A stretch of 57,583 nt of DNA from an uncultured Treponema sp. (GCA_947165895.1 CAMVCB010000002.1:352155-409737); one strand, 5' to 3'. Numbered from the stretch's first letter, positions 32,130-41,723 are shown. A program made the numbers and translations. The notes: generated by a model not told the origin, from the sequence alone.

Positions 32130-33836
32130 ATGGACGAAATGGAAGTGGAAAAGGAAGCAGCTCAGAACTCCAAGAGCGATTTCCAGACACAATTAGAGGA
32201 ATCCCTCAAAAACTTTGATGCACCGCAGGCTGGTCAGCTTGTAGAAGGAACTGTAATTCAGGTTACAAGCGATTATGTTTACGTTGATGTAGGTGACAAA
32301 TCTGAGGGTTTAATCTCCGCAGAGGAGTTCGCAGATGATCTGCCGAAAATCGGAGATAAGGTTCAGGCATTGTTGGTAGGACACAATAATAACGGTCCTG
32401 TTTTATCAAAGAAGAAAGCTGATTCTAAACGCTACCTTAAAGACATTCAGCAGGCATGGAAAGACAAGACTCCTGTTGAAGGTACAATTGCAAAGGTTGT
32501 TAAGAGCGGATACGAAGTTAATCTCGGAATTGACCGCGCAGCATTCCTTCCAATCAGCCAGGCTGACAGTGAAAAAATCGAAAAACCTGAATCATTGCTT
32601 GGATTGAAATCTAAGTTCTATATTGAGCGTCTTTACACAGATAACAAATTGAATCCAGTAGTAAATCGCCGTAAATATCTTGAAGAGCAGATTGATACAA
32701 AGCGCGATGCTTTCTTCAATTCTGTAAACATCGGTGATACTGTAAAGGGAACTGTAAAATCATTTACAAGTTTCGGTGCATTCATCGACCTCGGCGGATT
32801 CGACGGTCTTCTCCATATCAATGATATGAGCTGGGGACATGTTGCCCGCCCTAAGGACTTTGTTAAGAAAGGTCAGGAAATCGAGCTTAAGGTTATCCGC
32901 CTTGACCCAGCAGAAAAGAGAATCAATCTTTCTCTCAAGCACTTTGCAGAAGATCCTTGGATTCACTTCGAAGAAAAATATCACGTTAATGACATCGTAA
33001 AGGGTAAGGTAACAAAACTTACTGAATTCGGTGCATTTGTTGAACTTGAAGAAGGCATTGAAGGTCTTGTTCACATTTCTGAGTTCAGCTGGACAAAGAA
33101 AATCAACAAGCCTGGTGACATGGTAAGTGTTGGTCAGGAAGTTGAGGCTATGATTCTTGGTTATGATATCCAGGCTGGCCGCGTATCTCTTGGTTTCAAG
33201 CAGGCTACAGAAAATCCTTGGGATTCAATCGGTGAAAAATTTGCTGTTGGAACTAAGGTAAAGGGTAAGGTTGTAAAACTTACAGCTGCAGGTGCTTTCA
33301 TTTCTATTGATGAAGGTATCGACGCTTTCCTCCATGCTGATGATATTTCATGGACAAAGAAGGTTAAACATCCTGGAAGCGAGCTTACAGTAGGTCAGGA
33401 AGTTGAAGCTGTTGTAATTGAATGTGATCCAGAGGCTCACCGCATTAAGGTTGGTCTTAAACAGGTTACAGACAATCCTTGGACAGCATTCGCTGAAGAA
33501 TATCCTGTTGGTTCAACACTGGAAGGCGAAATCACATCAATCACAGACTTTGGTGTATTTGTAAAGGCTCCAAACGGAATTGAAGGTCTTGTAAACAAAG
33601 CTAACCTTAGCGATGACAAAGACGTTCCATTTGAAGAAGCTGTTGCAAAATACAAGGTTGGCGACAAGCTCAACGTATATGTTGTTGATGTAAACACAGA
33701 TAAAGAAAAGGTTGCATTCTCTGTTCGCGAATACAAGAGAAAGCAGCAGCGTGACGAAATCTCTCAGTATATGGATTCTGAAAGCAAAGATGACGGAGCC
33801 TATACTCTTGGAGATATGATTAAGTCAAAGAAATAA
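32130..33836 (+). CDS. rpsA: 30S ribosomal protein S1
   Basis: 568 residues with six S1 (OB-fold) repeats, the full-length S1 architecture: starts near EGTVIQVTSDYVYVDVGDKSEG, EGTIAKVVKSGYEVNLG, KGTVKSFTSFGAFIDLGGFDG, KGKVTKLTEFGAFVELEEGIEG, KGKVVKLTAAGAFISIDEGIDA and EGEITSITDFGVFVKAPNGIEG. Repeats 3-6 are the most canonical and bind mRNA; the first two anchor to the ribosome. S1 normally unfolds mRNA leaders for translation. Co-transcribed with cmk and followed by a strong terminator. Confidence 0.97.
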   Translation: MDEMEVEKEAAQNSKSDFQTQLEESLKNFDAPQAGQLVEGTVIQVTSDYVYVDVGDKSEGLISAEEFADDLPKIGDKVQALLVGHNNNGPVLSKKKADSKRYLKDIQQAWKDKTPVEGTIAKVVKSGYEVNLGIDRAAFLPISQADSEKIEKPESLLGLKSKFYIERLYTDNKLNPVVNRRKYLEEQIDTKRDAFFNSVNIGDTVKGTVKSFTSFGAFIDLGGFDGLLHINDMSWGHVARPKDFVKKGQEIELKVIRLDPAEKRINLSLKHFAEDPWIHFEEKYHVNDIVKGKVTKLTEFGAFVELEEGIEGLVHISEFSWTKKINKPGDMVSVGQEVEAMILGYDIQAGRVSLGFKQATENPWDSIGEKFAVGTKVKGKVVKLTAAGAFISIDEGIDAFLHADDISWTKKVKHPGSELTVGQEVEAVVIECDPEAHRIKVGLKQVTDNPWTAFAEEYPVGSTLEGEITSITDFGVFVKAPNGIEGLVNKANLSDDKDVPFEEAVAKYKVGDKLNVYVVDVNTDKEKVAFSVREYKRKQQRDEISQYMDSESKDDGAYTLGDMIKSKK

Positions 33837-33881
33837 ATCTTAAAACAGTGCGTAAAACGCATTCTTAGGTTTTAGACTTAT

Positions 33882-33923
33882 AAAACGCATTGTATGTTTT
33901 TACAGCAATGCGTTTTATTTTTT
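33882..33923 (+). terminator. Intrinsic terminator of cmk-rpsA
   Basis: 11-bp perfect stem AAAACGCATTG/CAATGCGTTTT with a 13-nt loop, then ATTTTTT. A related upstream copy of the stem (GCGTAAAACGCATTC, ~33850) could form an alternative hairpin. Confidence 0.9.
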
Positions 33924-33947
33924 GACCTTGGTATTCAGGAAAGTTAA

Positions 33948-34868
33948 TTGGCAGAGATTAATACAAGCGGAAGTCAGGCAGAAAAACAGAGCTTTTCTTC
34001 CGAAATAAAAAGATTAATTCCTATTCTTGCACAAACTACAGCTTCGCTTCTTCTTTCTGGAGAAAAGGGCTGCGGAAAAAGTTTTATAGCATCTTCCATT
34101 CATCGTTGTGTAAGTAAAAATCCAGATAATTTTTTTGAAATCAACTGCAAGTCATTTGACCAGGCAAAATCGGCAGAAGCTTTTTCAAAAATAAAAGCCG
34201 GAATCGGGCAGCTGGCCGCTGATGAAAGGGCAACTTTCTTTATCGGCTGCATAAATCTTATGAGTTCTGAACTTCAGGCTCAGCTTCTGGATTTTTTGAA
34301 GGTTCTTTTGCGGACAGGAAAAAAGGTCAAGCTTGTCACTTCAACTGAGGAAAACCTTGAAGGTAAGATTGCTTCCGGCCTTTTTATAGAAGAGCTTTTC
34401 TATAAAATAAACTCTGTTGTGCTTAATGTTCCGCCTTTAAGACAGAGAAGGGATGAAATTCCTTTGCTTGCTGAATATTACCGCCGGGTTTACTCTAATC
34501 AGACCGGCTTTAATTTTACGGGCTTTGGTGACGGGGCTTTAGCGGCTCTTGAGAATTACTTTTTTGCCGGCAACATAGATGAACTTAAAAACCTTGTGCA
34601 GCATGCTTTTATTGTCGGACAGCCTCCTCTTATTAAGGCTGATGATTTTGGTATTCAGGCAGGCGGCAGCTTATCTGAATCGACTGCAAGAGATCTGAAC
34701 CTTCCTGACAAGTCTTTAAAATCAGCCCTGGACGCTTTTAAAAAAGAATACGTTACCAGGATTCTGGAAGAGAACGGCTGGAATCAAACAAAAACCGCCA
34801 AAATACTAGGAATTCAACGCACTTATGTGATAAGATTAATAAACGAATTACATATACAAAAAAAATAG
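33948..34868 (+). CDS. Degenerate sigma-54-activator-like AAA+ protein with Fis-type HTH
   Basis: 306 residues. An AAA+ domain from the first residues with Walker A SGEKGCGKSF (~38-47), the arginine-finger region PPLRQRRDEIPLLAEYY and FAGNIDELKNLVQHA (sensor II region). The C-terminal Fis helix-turn-helix is NGWNQTKTAKILGIQRTYVIRLINEL. The GAFTGA loop that contacts sigma-54 is missing, and Walker B reads ATFFIGCINLMS with no Asp-Glu, where TLFLDEI is expected. It is therefore unlikely to open sigma-54 promoters or hydrolyse ATP well; it may act as a TyrR-like sigma-70 regulator. No N-terminal sensory domain. TTG start with AGGAAAG 6 nt upstream. Confidence 0.85.
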   Translation: MAEINTSGSQAEKQSFSSEIKRLIPILAQTTASLLLSGEKGCGKSFIASSIHRCVSKNPDNFFEINCKSFDQAKSAEAFSKIKAGIGQLAADERATFFIGCINLMSSELQAQLLDFLKVLLRTGKKVKLVTSTEENLEGKIASGLFIEELFYKINSVVLNVPPLRQRRDEIPLLAEYYRRVYSNQTGFNFTGFGDGALAALENYFFAGNIDELKNLVQHAFIVGQPPLIKADDFGIQAGGSLSESTARDLNLPDKSLKSALDAFKKEYVTRILEENGWNQTKTAKILGIQRTYVIRLINELHIQKK

Positions 34869-34899
34869 TCCTGCGGGCTTATAAATTGAGGTTATTAAA

Positions 34900-35577
34900 A
34901 TGTCAGAAATCGAAGTAAAAACAACTGCTGGTACAAAAACAGCGAATTTTCTGGAAAAAAATAAGAAAGGATTGACAGGTATTCTTTGTGCAGCAGTAAT
35001 CATTCTGCTTGCTTACATTGTTTTCACTGCAGTTTCTTCAAATGCGAAGGCTAAGAATCTTCAGAAAATTGATGAGATTTCCTATGCACTTACAAACGGT
35101 TCTTCAAGTCTTTCTGAAGATGAACTTAATTCACGCCGTACTAAGGCTGTGGAAGACCTTTCTGTTTTCCTTAAGAAGGGTGGAGTTGTTGGTGTCCGCG
35201 CTAATCTTCTTGCGGCTGAGCTTGCATATCAGAAAGATGAAAAAATGGAAGCTGTAAATTACTGGAAGGCTGCTGCAAATGCAGATAAAAAAGCCTATAC
35301 AGCTCCTCTGGCCTGGGCTAATATGGCTGCCGCTTATGAAGATTTGAATCAGCTTGATGACGCTGCTGCCAGCTACAAAAAAGCATGGGAAGCAAAGGAC
35401 TTTGTAATGAGAGCTCATGCAGGCTTTAATTACGGCCGCCTTCTTGAATCACAGGAAAAATATGCTGATGCAAAGGCCGCTTATGAAGCTTTGAATGACC
35501 AGCTTCCTGATGATACTTTTGCTAAGCTTGCAAAAACCCGCCTTATTCAGTTAAAGATTGACGGAAAAATTGAGTAA
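34900..35577 (+). CDS. Membrane-anchored TPR protein (YfgM-like)
   Basis: 225 residues. Cytoplasmic N-terminus, one membrane helix (~25-46, GLTGILCAAVIILLAYIVFTAV), then TPR pairs (~75-215: NLLAAELAYQKDEKMEAVNYWKAA; APLAWANMAAAYEDLNQLDDAAASYKKAW; FNYGRLLESQEKYADAKAAYEAL). The layout matches the YfgM/TPR_21 family, which assists periplasmic chaperone traffic at the Sec translocon; family call by layout only. GAGG ribosome site. It lies 31 nt after the AAA+/Fis gene and 30 nt before the lipoprotein gene, probably one transcript. Confidence 0.75.
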   Translation: MSEIEVKTTAGTKTANFLEKNKKGLTGILCAAVIILLAYIVFTAVSSNAKAKNLQKIDEISYALTNGSSSLSEDELNSRRTKAVEDLSVFLKKGGVVGVRANLLAAELAYQKDEKMEAVNYWKAAANADKKAYTAPLAWANMAAAYEDLNQLDDAAASYKKAWEAKDFVMRAHAGFNYGRLLESQEKYADAKAAYEALNDQLPDDTFAKLAKTRLIQLKIDGKIE

Positions 35578-35607
35578 CCTGTAAGATAAGGTTTTTGTTT
35601 AATTAAT

Positions 35608-36390
35608 ATGAAAGCACGCGTAAAAAACAGATTGATTGGTTTTGTTCAGATTGTTTTTACCGCGTGCTTTATTATTTTAAATACTTCATGCGGACTGGAT
35701 AATATTATGTATTTATACGGTCCAAGCGTAAATGCACCACCGGTTTATTCTGCATCAAACACAATTCCTTATACAAACCGCTTTTTTCAATTTACTACTA
35801 ACCCCAGGGATTCAAGTCAGGGGGATTTTGCCGTAATTGGAACTGATGTTTATTACAAGCTCTATGCAAATCTTACAACCTGTGCCAATGAATACAGTGC
35901 CTTAAATACTATGGCAAATTCAGAAAGTACAAAATATAATTCCGCTTCCTCTCTTATAAACAGCTATAAATTTCAAAAGCTTGCAATTGAAAGAACTGAC
36001 GGCGGACGAAATGATGAGGCCTTTATTGAACATGACGGAAGTTTAAATACTGTAACAATACGGCTTACAACCTATCTGCAGCAGCCTACCTCAGCTGATT
36101 TTACTGCCTTTGTAAGATTTAATGATACTGCTGTTGGCATTCCAATCAGATATTATGGTAACCGCTATTTTGATTTTAAGCGTCATGCAACTAATTATAA
36201 TGCTCCGCTTCCAAATACAAGCTCATTTGAGGATGATGTAAGCACAAATACTTCCGCTACTGAATCCGGAAAATGGTATATTACTTTATATGCCGTAACT
36301 GTTGGCCGCGATAATGCCTTTACTTCAATGTACAGTCCTATTGTTCACCTTGGAACTCTTGCAATCGACGCTAACAGCTATGATAACTAG
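35608..36390 (+). CDS. Lipoprotein of unknown function
   Basis: 260 residues. Signal with lipobox LNTSC (Cys28). The mature protein is Tyr/Asn/Thr-rich and probably beta-sheet (TNPRDSSQGDFAVIGTDVYYKLY; GNRYFDFKRHATNYNAPLP). No family recognised. Similarly sized Tyr-rich lipoproteins occur behind TPR genes in other treponemes, but I cannot confirm orthology. Convergent with the two-component operon; only 9 bases separate the stops and no terminator is visible there. Confidence 0.7.
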   Translation: MKARVKNRLIGFVQIVFTACFIILNTSCGLDNIMYLYGPSVNAPPVYSASNTIPYTNRFFQFTTNPRDSSQGDFAVIGTDVYYKLYANLTTCANEYSALNTMANSESTKYNSASSLINSYKFQKLAIERTDGGRNDEAFIEHDGSLNTVTIRLTTYLQQPTSADFTAFVRFNDTAVGIPIRYYGNRYFDFKRHATNYNAPLPNTSSFEDDVSTNTSATESGKWYITLYAVTVGRDNAFTSMYSPIVHLGTLAIDANSYDN

Positions 36391-36399
36391 ATAATTCTT

Positions 36400-37143
36400 T
36401 TAGTTTACGGCAACAGAAATCTGGGAAGAGAAGAAGGAAGTAACAGCTCTCTTGATTTCTTCTGCGGAATTGCTTTTAAGAATGTATCCGTTTGGGTGAA
36501 GGCCTACAATACTTTTGATTGTTTCCCTGTCATTTTTTGCTGTAAGGAAGATTACCGGCAGATTCTTTTTGTCGTAGGAAGTTCTGATTTGTTCAAGCAC
36601 CTGCCTTCCGTTCATCATTGGCATTTCATAATCAAGAAGTACCAGGTCTACATCGTTCATATGAAGGAATTCCAGGGCTGCGTGGCCTGAATTTGCTGCG
36701 TGGATGTTATAGTTGTCGTTAAGCCAGTTGTAAAGGCTTCTGAGCATCATCGGGTCATCATCAACAACAAGAATGTCTTTGCGGGTCTTTTCAATTTCTG
36801 CAATCAGGGTTTTTGCAGGTACAGGCCAGTATGGAAAGCGGACTCCTGGAATACCAGAGCTGTGTTTTTTATCATTCATTGAAAGGCCGCCGATTTTTCC
36901 TATCAGGTAGAGGTACCAGCCCTTGTCTGTAGAACCTTCGCGAAGACATTCCATTACGTCGGCAGGCATTGTGTCATCAAAGCAGACCGCAATATGAATT
37001 GATTCCTTCGGAAGGGTCGAAACACTTTCGTACTCCGCAGGCAGAAAATGAACAATCAGCTGGGCGCTTTTCAAATCATTAATAAAAGAGCGCACTACCA
37101 TACGTTTTTCATCACCAATTACATAAATATCCTTTACTGACAT
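36400..37143 (-). CDS. Response regulator with two receiver modules, no output domain
   Basis: 247 residues. The C-terminal receiver (~122-247) is complete: ILVVDDDPMM (acidic pocket), D171 in LVLLDYEMPMMNG, T in PVIFLTAKN and K in GYILKSN. The N-terminal ~115 residues look like a degenerate receiver (IYVIGDEKRMVVRSFINDL; HIAVCFDDTMPADV) with no phosphorylatable Asp in the right place. There is no DNA-binding or enzymatic output, so it signals by protein contact, as CheY-like or phosphorelay intermediates do. Start at 37143 chosen because AAAAGGAG lies 9 nt before it. It ends the operon, 4 nt after the kinase stop. Confidence 0.85.
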   Translation of the reverse strand: MSVKDIYVIGDEKRMVVRSFINDLKSAQLIVHFLPAEYESVSTLPKESIHIAVCFDDTMPADVMECLREGSTDKGWYLYLIGKIGGLSMNDKKHSSGIPGVRFPYWPVPAKTLIAEIEKTRKDILVVDDDPMMLRSLYNWLNDNYNIHAANSGHAALEFLHMNDVDLVLLDYEMPMMNGRQVLEQIRTSYDKKNLPVIFLTAKNDRETIKSIVGLHPNGYILKSNSAEEIKRAVTSFFSSQISVAVN

Positions 37144-37147
37144 TTCA

Positions 37148-40100
37148 CTACTCCTTTTCTTTTTCATTACGATATTCTGAAATTATTTTTGACAGGTTTA
37201 TATAATCCATTTGACGGGCAAACTGGCTTATATTTTCAAAGATTTTTATAAAGTCTTCCGGCAGTTTGTAGCCGGAAAGCTTTTCAACGACTGAGTCCGC
37301 AAGCTCAGGATTAAAGTTTTTTGCGGCTTTATCCAGCTGGTCAAGCTCCTGATTCAGCATTTTTTTAGAAAGGCGTTTTTTGCCGGTTGAATCCTTTTTA
37401 GCAGCCGGGGCGAAGTCCTTGAGGATTTTCTTAAAATTAAAGAGATGCTCCATTAAGGCCGGATTTTTTTCTATAATTTCTGCTTCCTTCTTTGCGCCGG
37501 CAGCTTCTTCAAGCTTGCGGGCTTCTTCAGAAAGCTTGATTGCACCGATTAAACGGCTTTCACTTTTGAGGGCGTGAACCTTTATCCTGTAGTTTTCAAA
37601 ATCTGAAGCGTTCAGAAGGCCTGTAAGCTCTTCTTTTTTTGCATCGATTTCGCTGTAAAAGCTTGTAAACATTTCCCTCAGCAGCTGGGCTGAACCGCAG
37701 TTTTGCAGGGCTGTTTCAATGTTTATTTCTTCCATTTGCGGAAAGCTTTCTTTTTCCTGGTCGATTTTGTCCTGTCCGCCGGAAGCTTTTTGATTTAATT
37801 TTCCCCCTTCTGGCAGATTTTCAGGCACTTCTTCAATATATTCCGCCGGAAGATATTTTATAATCATATTTTCAAGCTCTGCGGGAACAACAGGCTTTGA
37901 AAGATAATCTGTAAAGCCTTCCTTGATGTAAAGCTCCCTGGCTCCTGAAATTACGTTTGCAGTAAGGGCAATGCAGGGCTTTCCAAGGCACTTGTTTCCG
38001 GCAAGCTCATTTATGGCGTGAAGGGTTTCGATTCCGTCCATAACTGGCATTCGGTGGTCAATAAAAAGAATGTCGTATTCTTTCTGCTGAACTTTTTCAA
38101 GAGTTTTTGCTCCGCTTTCTGCTGTATCCAGGGTAATTCCAGTGTGTTTCAAAAGTCCCTGTACGACCTGCAGGTTCATAGGTGTATCATCAACAAAAAG
38201 AATTTTTGCCTTTGGCGCATAAAGACTTTCCCTGTATCTGCCGGCTTCGGCAATGCTTTTTTTATGGGCTTCATTGAGATTGCCAAGAGGAATATTTTCT
38301 GCGATTTTCTGTTTTACTTCAAAAGAGAAGGTTGAGCCCTTGCCGTATTCACTTTCAATGGAAAGTCTGCTTCCCATCATATCAAGAATACGTTTTACAA
38401 TGCTCATTCCAAGGCCTGTGCCCTCTATGCTTCTGTTGCGTTTTTCTTCAATGCGTTCAAAAGGGCTGAAAAGCTTCTGGATGTCATCTGGCTTGATTCC
38501 GATTCCTGTATCTTTTACGCTGATTTGCAGCATAACTGAACTGTCATCATCCTTTACAGATGTAAAATCAACCGAGAAGGTAATTCCTCCCTTCTGGGTA
38601 TATTTTACGGCGTTTGTAAGAAGGTTTAGGATACACTGCTTGAGCCTCATGTTGTCGCCGTAAAGAAATTTCGGCATGGCGGGATTTGCCTTTAATTCAA
38701 AGGTTAAATCCTTCTGTTCTGCCCGTTCGCTTATCATAACCCTCAGCTCTACCAGCAGCAGGGCAAGGTCGTAGCGGACTGGAATAATTTCCATTTTGCC
38801 GGCTTCGATTTTTGAAAAGTCAAGGATATCACTGATGAGGGAAAGCAGGGTATTTCCTGCGTTACGGATGTTTACCGCATAGCCGCGGATATTGTCGTTT
38901 TCTGTTTCGCGCAAGATAAGCTCGTTCATTCCGAGAACTGCATTTATTGGAGTGCGGATTTCGTGGCTCATGTTGGCCAGGAAGTCGCTTTTTGCTCTGG
39001 AAGCGTTAATTGCAGTTTCCTTTGCATTTCGCTCGCTTTCTGTCTGGGTTCTGATGTATTCAATGTATTCCTTGAGCTGTTTTTCCATCATTCGGATGCT
39101 GTCTGCCAGAAGTCCGATTTCATTGTCTGCCTTATATTTGATGATGATACCAAGCTCTCCGCGGGAAAGACGTCTGGAATCTTCAATAAGTTCTGAAATA
39201 GGTTTTATGATTTTTCTTGAAATAAATAAAACAAGGAAGGAAAGTATAAGGAAGATTGTAAGGAAGAGGGAAAAGCCCAGCATTGAGATTCTGAATCTGG
39301 CTGTTTTTGCAACGCTGTCATCAATTGCAATTCCCAGTATTGAACCGTTCTGCAGCTTTGTAAAATTAACGTGCTGGATTTTTCCCTGCCACTTGCATTT
39401 ATAAATTTTCCCCTGATAGTTGTCATTACCCGCATGGGCGGCAATCTGACTCAGCTCATGGTCAAACATTACGGATGGCAGACCATTCGGATAATCCTGA
39501 TGGTAGATGAGGTTGTAATTGGAGTCCATCAGAAAGGCAAGGGCATTGGGCATTTTTACGTTGTCTACCAGTCTTTTAAGGTAGGCAAGCTCAATATCCA
39601 TTCCTACAACCCCAATAAAATTTCCTTTTCTGTAAAAAGGAATGACATAGGTAATCATTTTGATGTCTACGTTGCGGTTTTCATAGGGCAGCATCCAGAT
39701 TGGTTTTCCGGCCACAAGAGGCTCATAGTACCAGCCTACGTGTTCCCTGTCATTTTCTGAATATTCAGAAAGATCTGTCGGTTTTACGCTGACAAAGCCT
39801 CCGTAACGGTCACCTGTCATAAAAACACCGGTTGTATTACCGAACTGTTCCTTTTCCAGCCTGAACCAGGAGGTTGCGGCACCGGGGGTAAAGCGGGCTA
39901 TATCTTCAAACCAGTCTTCTGCACGGTGCAGGTAATCTTCCCTGTAGTTCTGGTCAGTGACAAACTGTTTTTCGTCCAGGGTTGAAAGGAGTCTTTCTTC
40001 AAGTACGCTTACTGAATGTTCAACCTGGGTAAGTATCGGGTTGATTTCTGCCGCTTTTCCTTCTGCCAGAAGAAAGGCTGTCATATTTATGCTTTGAGTA

Positions 40101-40231
40101 ATGGCATTTTTCTGAAAGTGAGTTGTGAGCAGGGCAAGGGGAGTAAAAATTACCAGGGCAAAGCAGAGTGTACGGATTGTAAGCTGGGAGAGGAGGGATC
40201 TTTTTACATGGAAGGAAAAATTCTTTGTCAT
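37148..40231 (-). CDS. Hybrid sensor histidine kinase (dCache-HAMP-HisKA-HATPase-REC-Hpt)
   Basis: 1027 residues. Membrane helix ~19-38, periplasmic double-Cache sensor ~45-310 (WYYEPLVAGKPIWMLPYEN; FIGVVGMDIEL), second helix ~312-338, HAMP ~340-392. HisKA with H423 in NMSHEIRTP, HATPase with N-box NLLTNAVKY, DTGIGI and GTGLGMSIV. Receiver with D725 in LFIDHRMPVMDG. Hpt with H886 in VHALKSESRLIGA. A further ~130-residue helical tail follows. It has all four phosphorelay sites, so it can pass phosphate from His to Asp to His and on to the double-receiver protein encoded next. The sensor probably binds a small amino-acid-like or carboxylate ligand (family knowledge). Its ATG directly follows the TAA of the previous gene. 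Confidence 0.95.
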   Translation of the reverse strand: MTKNFSFHVKRSLLSQLTIRTLCFALVIFTPLALLTTHFQKNAITQSINMTAFLLAEGKAAEINPILTQVEHSVSVLEERLLSTLDEKQFVTDQNYREDYLHRAEDWFEDIARFTPGAATSWFRLEKEQFGNTTGVFMTGDRYGGFVSVKPTDLSEYSENDREHVGWYYEPLVAGKPIWMLPYENRNVDIKMITYVIPFYRKGNFIGVVGMDIELAYLKRLVDNVKMPNALAFLMDSNYNLIYHQDYPNGLPSVMFDHELSQIAAHAGNDNYQGKIYKCKWQGKIQHVNFTKLQNGSILGIAIDDSVAKTARFRISMLGFSLFLTIFLILSFLVLFISRKIIKPISELIEDSRRLSRGELGIIIKYKADNEIGLLADSIRMMEKQLKEYIEYIRTQTESERNAKETAINASRAKSDFLANMSHEIRTPINAVLGMNELILRETENDNIRGYAVNIRNAGNTLLSLISDILDFSKIEAGKMEIIPVRYDLALLLVELRVMISERAEQKDLTFELKANPAMPKFLYGDNMRLKQCILNLLTNAVKYTQKGGITFSVDFTSVKDDDSSVMLQISVKDTGIGIKPDDIQKLFSPFERIEEKRNRSIEGTGLGMSIVKRILDMMGSRLSIESEYGKGSTFSFEVKQKIAENIPLGNLNEAHKKSIAEAGRYRESLYAPKAKILFVDDTPMNLQVVQGLLKHTGITLDTAESGAKTLEKVQQKEYDILFIDHRMPVMDGIETLHAINELAGNKCLGKPCIALTANVISGARELYIKEGFTDYLSKPVVPAELENMIIKYLPAEYIEEVPENLPEGGKLNQKASGGQDKIDQEKESFPQMEEINIETALQNCGSAQLLREMFTSFYSEIDAKKEELTGLLNASDFENYRIKVHALKSESRLIGAIKLSEEARKLEEAAGAKKEAEIIEKNPALMEHLFNFKKILKDFAPAAKKDSTGKKRLSKKMLNQELDQLDKAAKNFNPELADSVVEKLSGYKLPEDFIKIFENISQFARQMDYINLSKIISEYRNEKEKE

Positions 40232-41617
40232 TTATAAGCTTTCTCCCTGATGAATTATAGCCTTGTTGCCGCCTGCAAATTTTGCCGCATAACATCCCTG
40301 CATTGCTGCGTAATAGTTTTTCTTGATTGAATCTGTGAGGACTATTTGGGCAAGGCCTGCAGAAATTGTAATGCCCAGCTCTTCAAGCACCTGCTTACTG
40401 AAGTTTCTGCACAAATCCATTGCGCTTCCGATTTCCTGTTCAGAAAGAACTACAAAGGTGTCGCTTCTCCAGCGCAAAAGAAGGCCTGTTAAATCAAAAT
40501 ACTGCTTGGCAATGTCTGCTGTCAGCTTTATAAGCGGGGTTTCGGGCCTCTTTTTCTGTTCTGCCGCAAAATGGTCGATATCAAATACAATAAAGCATTT
40601 ATAGCGGGTCGTATTAAAGATTCCATTTTCACCATAGGCTTCGGTAAAGTAAAGGCGGTTAGGAAGTCCCGTTAATTCATCAAGGGGATTAGGAGCTGAT
40701 TTTTTTTCAAGACAGTTTTTTTCTTTGAAATATATGCCAAAAAAATAAAGAAGGACCAGGATTACCGCAGAAATAGAATTAAGGATAATCAGAGGAATAA
40801 GCTTTGAATGGGATGCCCGTCCCCCTGACTGAACTACAAGGTACCAGCCCAGTTCCTTAAGATATTTTGAAATGCGGTATTTTCTCATGGTCTGCCGTAC
40901 AGAGTAGTTGTCGCCTGCATCGTCAAGTTCAATGTTGTTCAGGTAGGTTCTCTGAATGTCTGAATAATCAACCGCCATCTGAACAAGGCCGTTTGAATCT
41001 ACAAGGTTTATTTTTACCCCGTACTGCTTTTCATATTCTTCCATAATCTGGCGCAGGTGATCCATTACAACGCCGACACCGCAAACTCCAAGAAGTCTTC
41101 CGTCAGGGGCTGTAATCCTGCAGTTGATGAAAATTGTCCAGTGGTTTCCGTTTACCTGATCAGTATCGGCATTTAATTCAAAGGCTATGTTCTGTTTAAT
41201 AAAGGTGGGGTACCATTTGTCGTGGGGGTCATTTAAAGGATTCAGGATTTTGTTAAAGCCCCGGTAGGTGTAGTAGGCGCGGCTTTTTTCTGAAATCAGG
41301 AAGGCTGTCGTGTAGCCGAATTCTTCTTTGAGGCGGGAAAGATAGGTCTGCATGCTAAGAACATTTTCTGAAAGCGTATGCTCTTCCTCATGCAGCAGCC
41401 ATTCCGCAAGAAGATTGTCATTAGACATGGTTCGGGAAACAAGAAGGGGACGGAGGATTTCGTCCGTTACTACATCGTTTACCCTGCCGGCCAGCATAAG
41501 ACTGAATTCCCTGTCTCTGTCGTCAGGATGCTCCATCAGAAAAGAAGAAAAAACAGTAGAAAGAATAAATGCAAGCAGAACTGCAAGAGCTCCCAGTGAA
41601 AAAAAACTTTTTTTCAT
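40232..41617 (-). CDS. dCache receptor with degenerate GGDEF domain
   Basis: 461 residues. Membrane helix ~8-28, periplasmic dCache-like sensor ~35-265 (WTIFINCRITAPDGRLLGVCGVGVVMDHL), second helix ~273-297, GGDEF-family domain ~310-461. The domain keeps DELTGLPNR and FDIDHF, but the active-site GGDEF is RSDTF (384-388), so it cannot make cyclic-di-GMP. It may bind GTP or a nucleotide, or act as a protein-interaction module. First gene of the operon with the hybrid kinase and double receiver, and probably gates that phosphorelay. The second of two close ATGs is taken since AAAGGAG is 9 nt before it. Confidence 0.88.
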   Translation of the reverse strand: MKKSFFSLGALAVLLAFILSTVFSSFLMEHPDDRDREFSLMLAGRVNDVVTDEILRPLLVSRTMSNDNLLAEWLLHEEEHTLSENVLSMQTYLSRLKEEFGYTTAFLISEKSRAYYTYRGFNKILNPLNDPHDKWYPTFIKQNIAFELNADTDQVNGNHWTIFINCRITAPDGRLLGVCGVGVVMDHLRQIMEEYEKQYGVKINLVDSNGLVQMAVDYSDIQRTYLNNIELDDAGDNYSVRQTMRKYRISKYLKELGWYLVVQSGGRASHSKLIPLIILNSISAVILVLLYFFGIYFKEKNCLEKKSAPNPLDELTGLPNRLYFTEAYGENGIFNTTRYKCFIVFDIDHFAAEQKKRPETPLIKLTADIAKQYFDLTGLLLRWRSDTFVVLSEQEIGSAMDLCRNFSKQVLEELGITISAGLAQIVLTDSIKKNYYAAMQGCYAAKFAGGNKAIIHQGESL

Positions 41618-41723
41618 ATTACTCATCTCCTTTATTTTGCCAGGAACTTTTTTCTTATATAATAACTTTTCTTTACAGCTGATATTCTATACACTTCTGA
41701 AAAAAAAAACTACAATCTGAAGT

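Noticed and set aside
38253..39404. Open frames opposite the hybrid kinase
   Set aside because: Ser/Ile/Phe-rich shadow translations of the kinase gene, no independent evidence.
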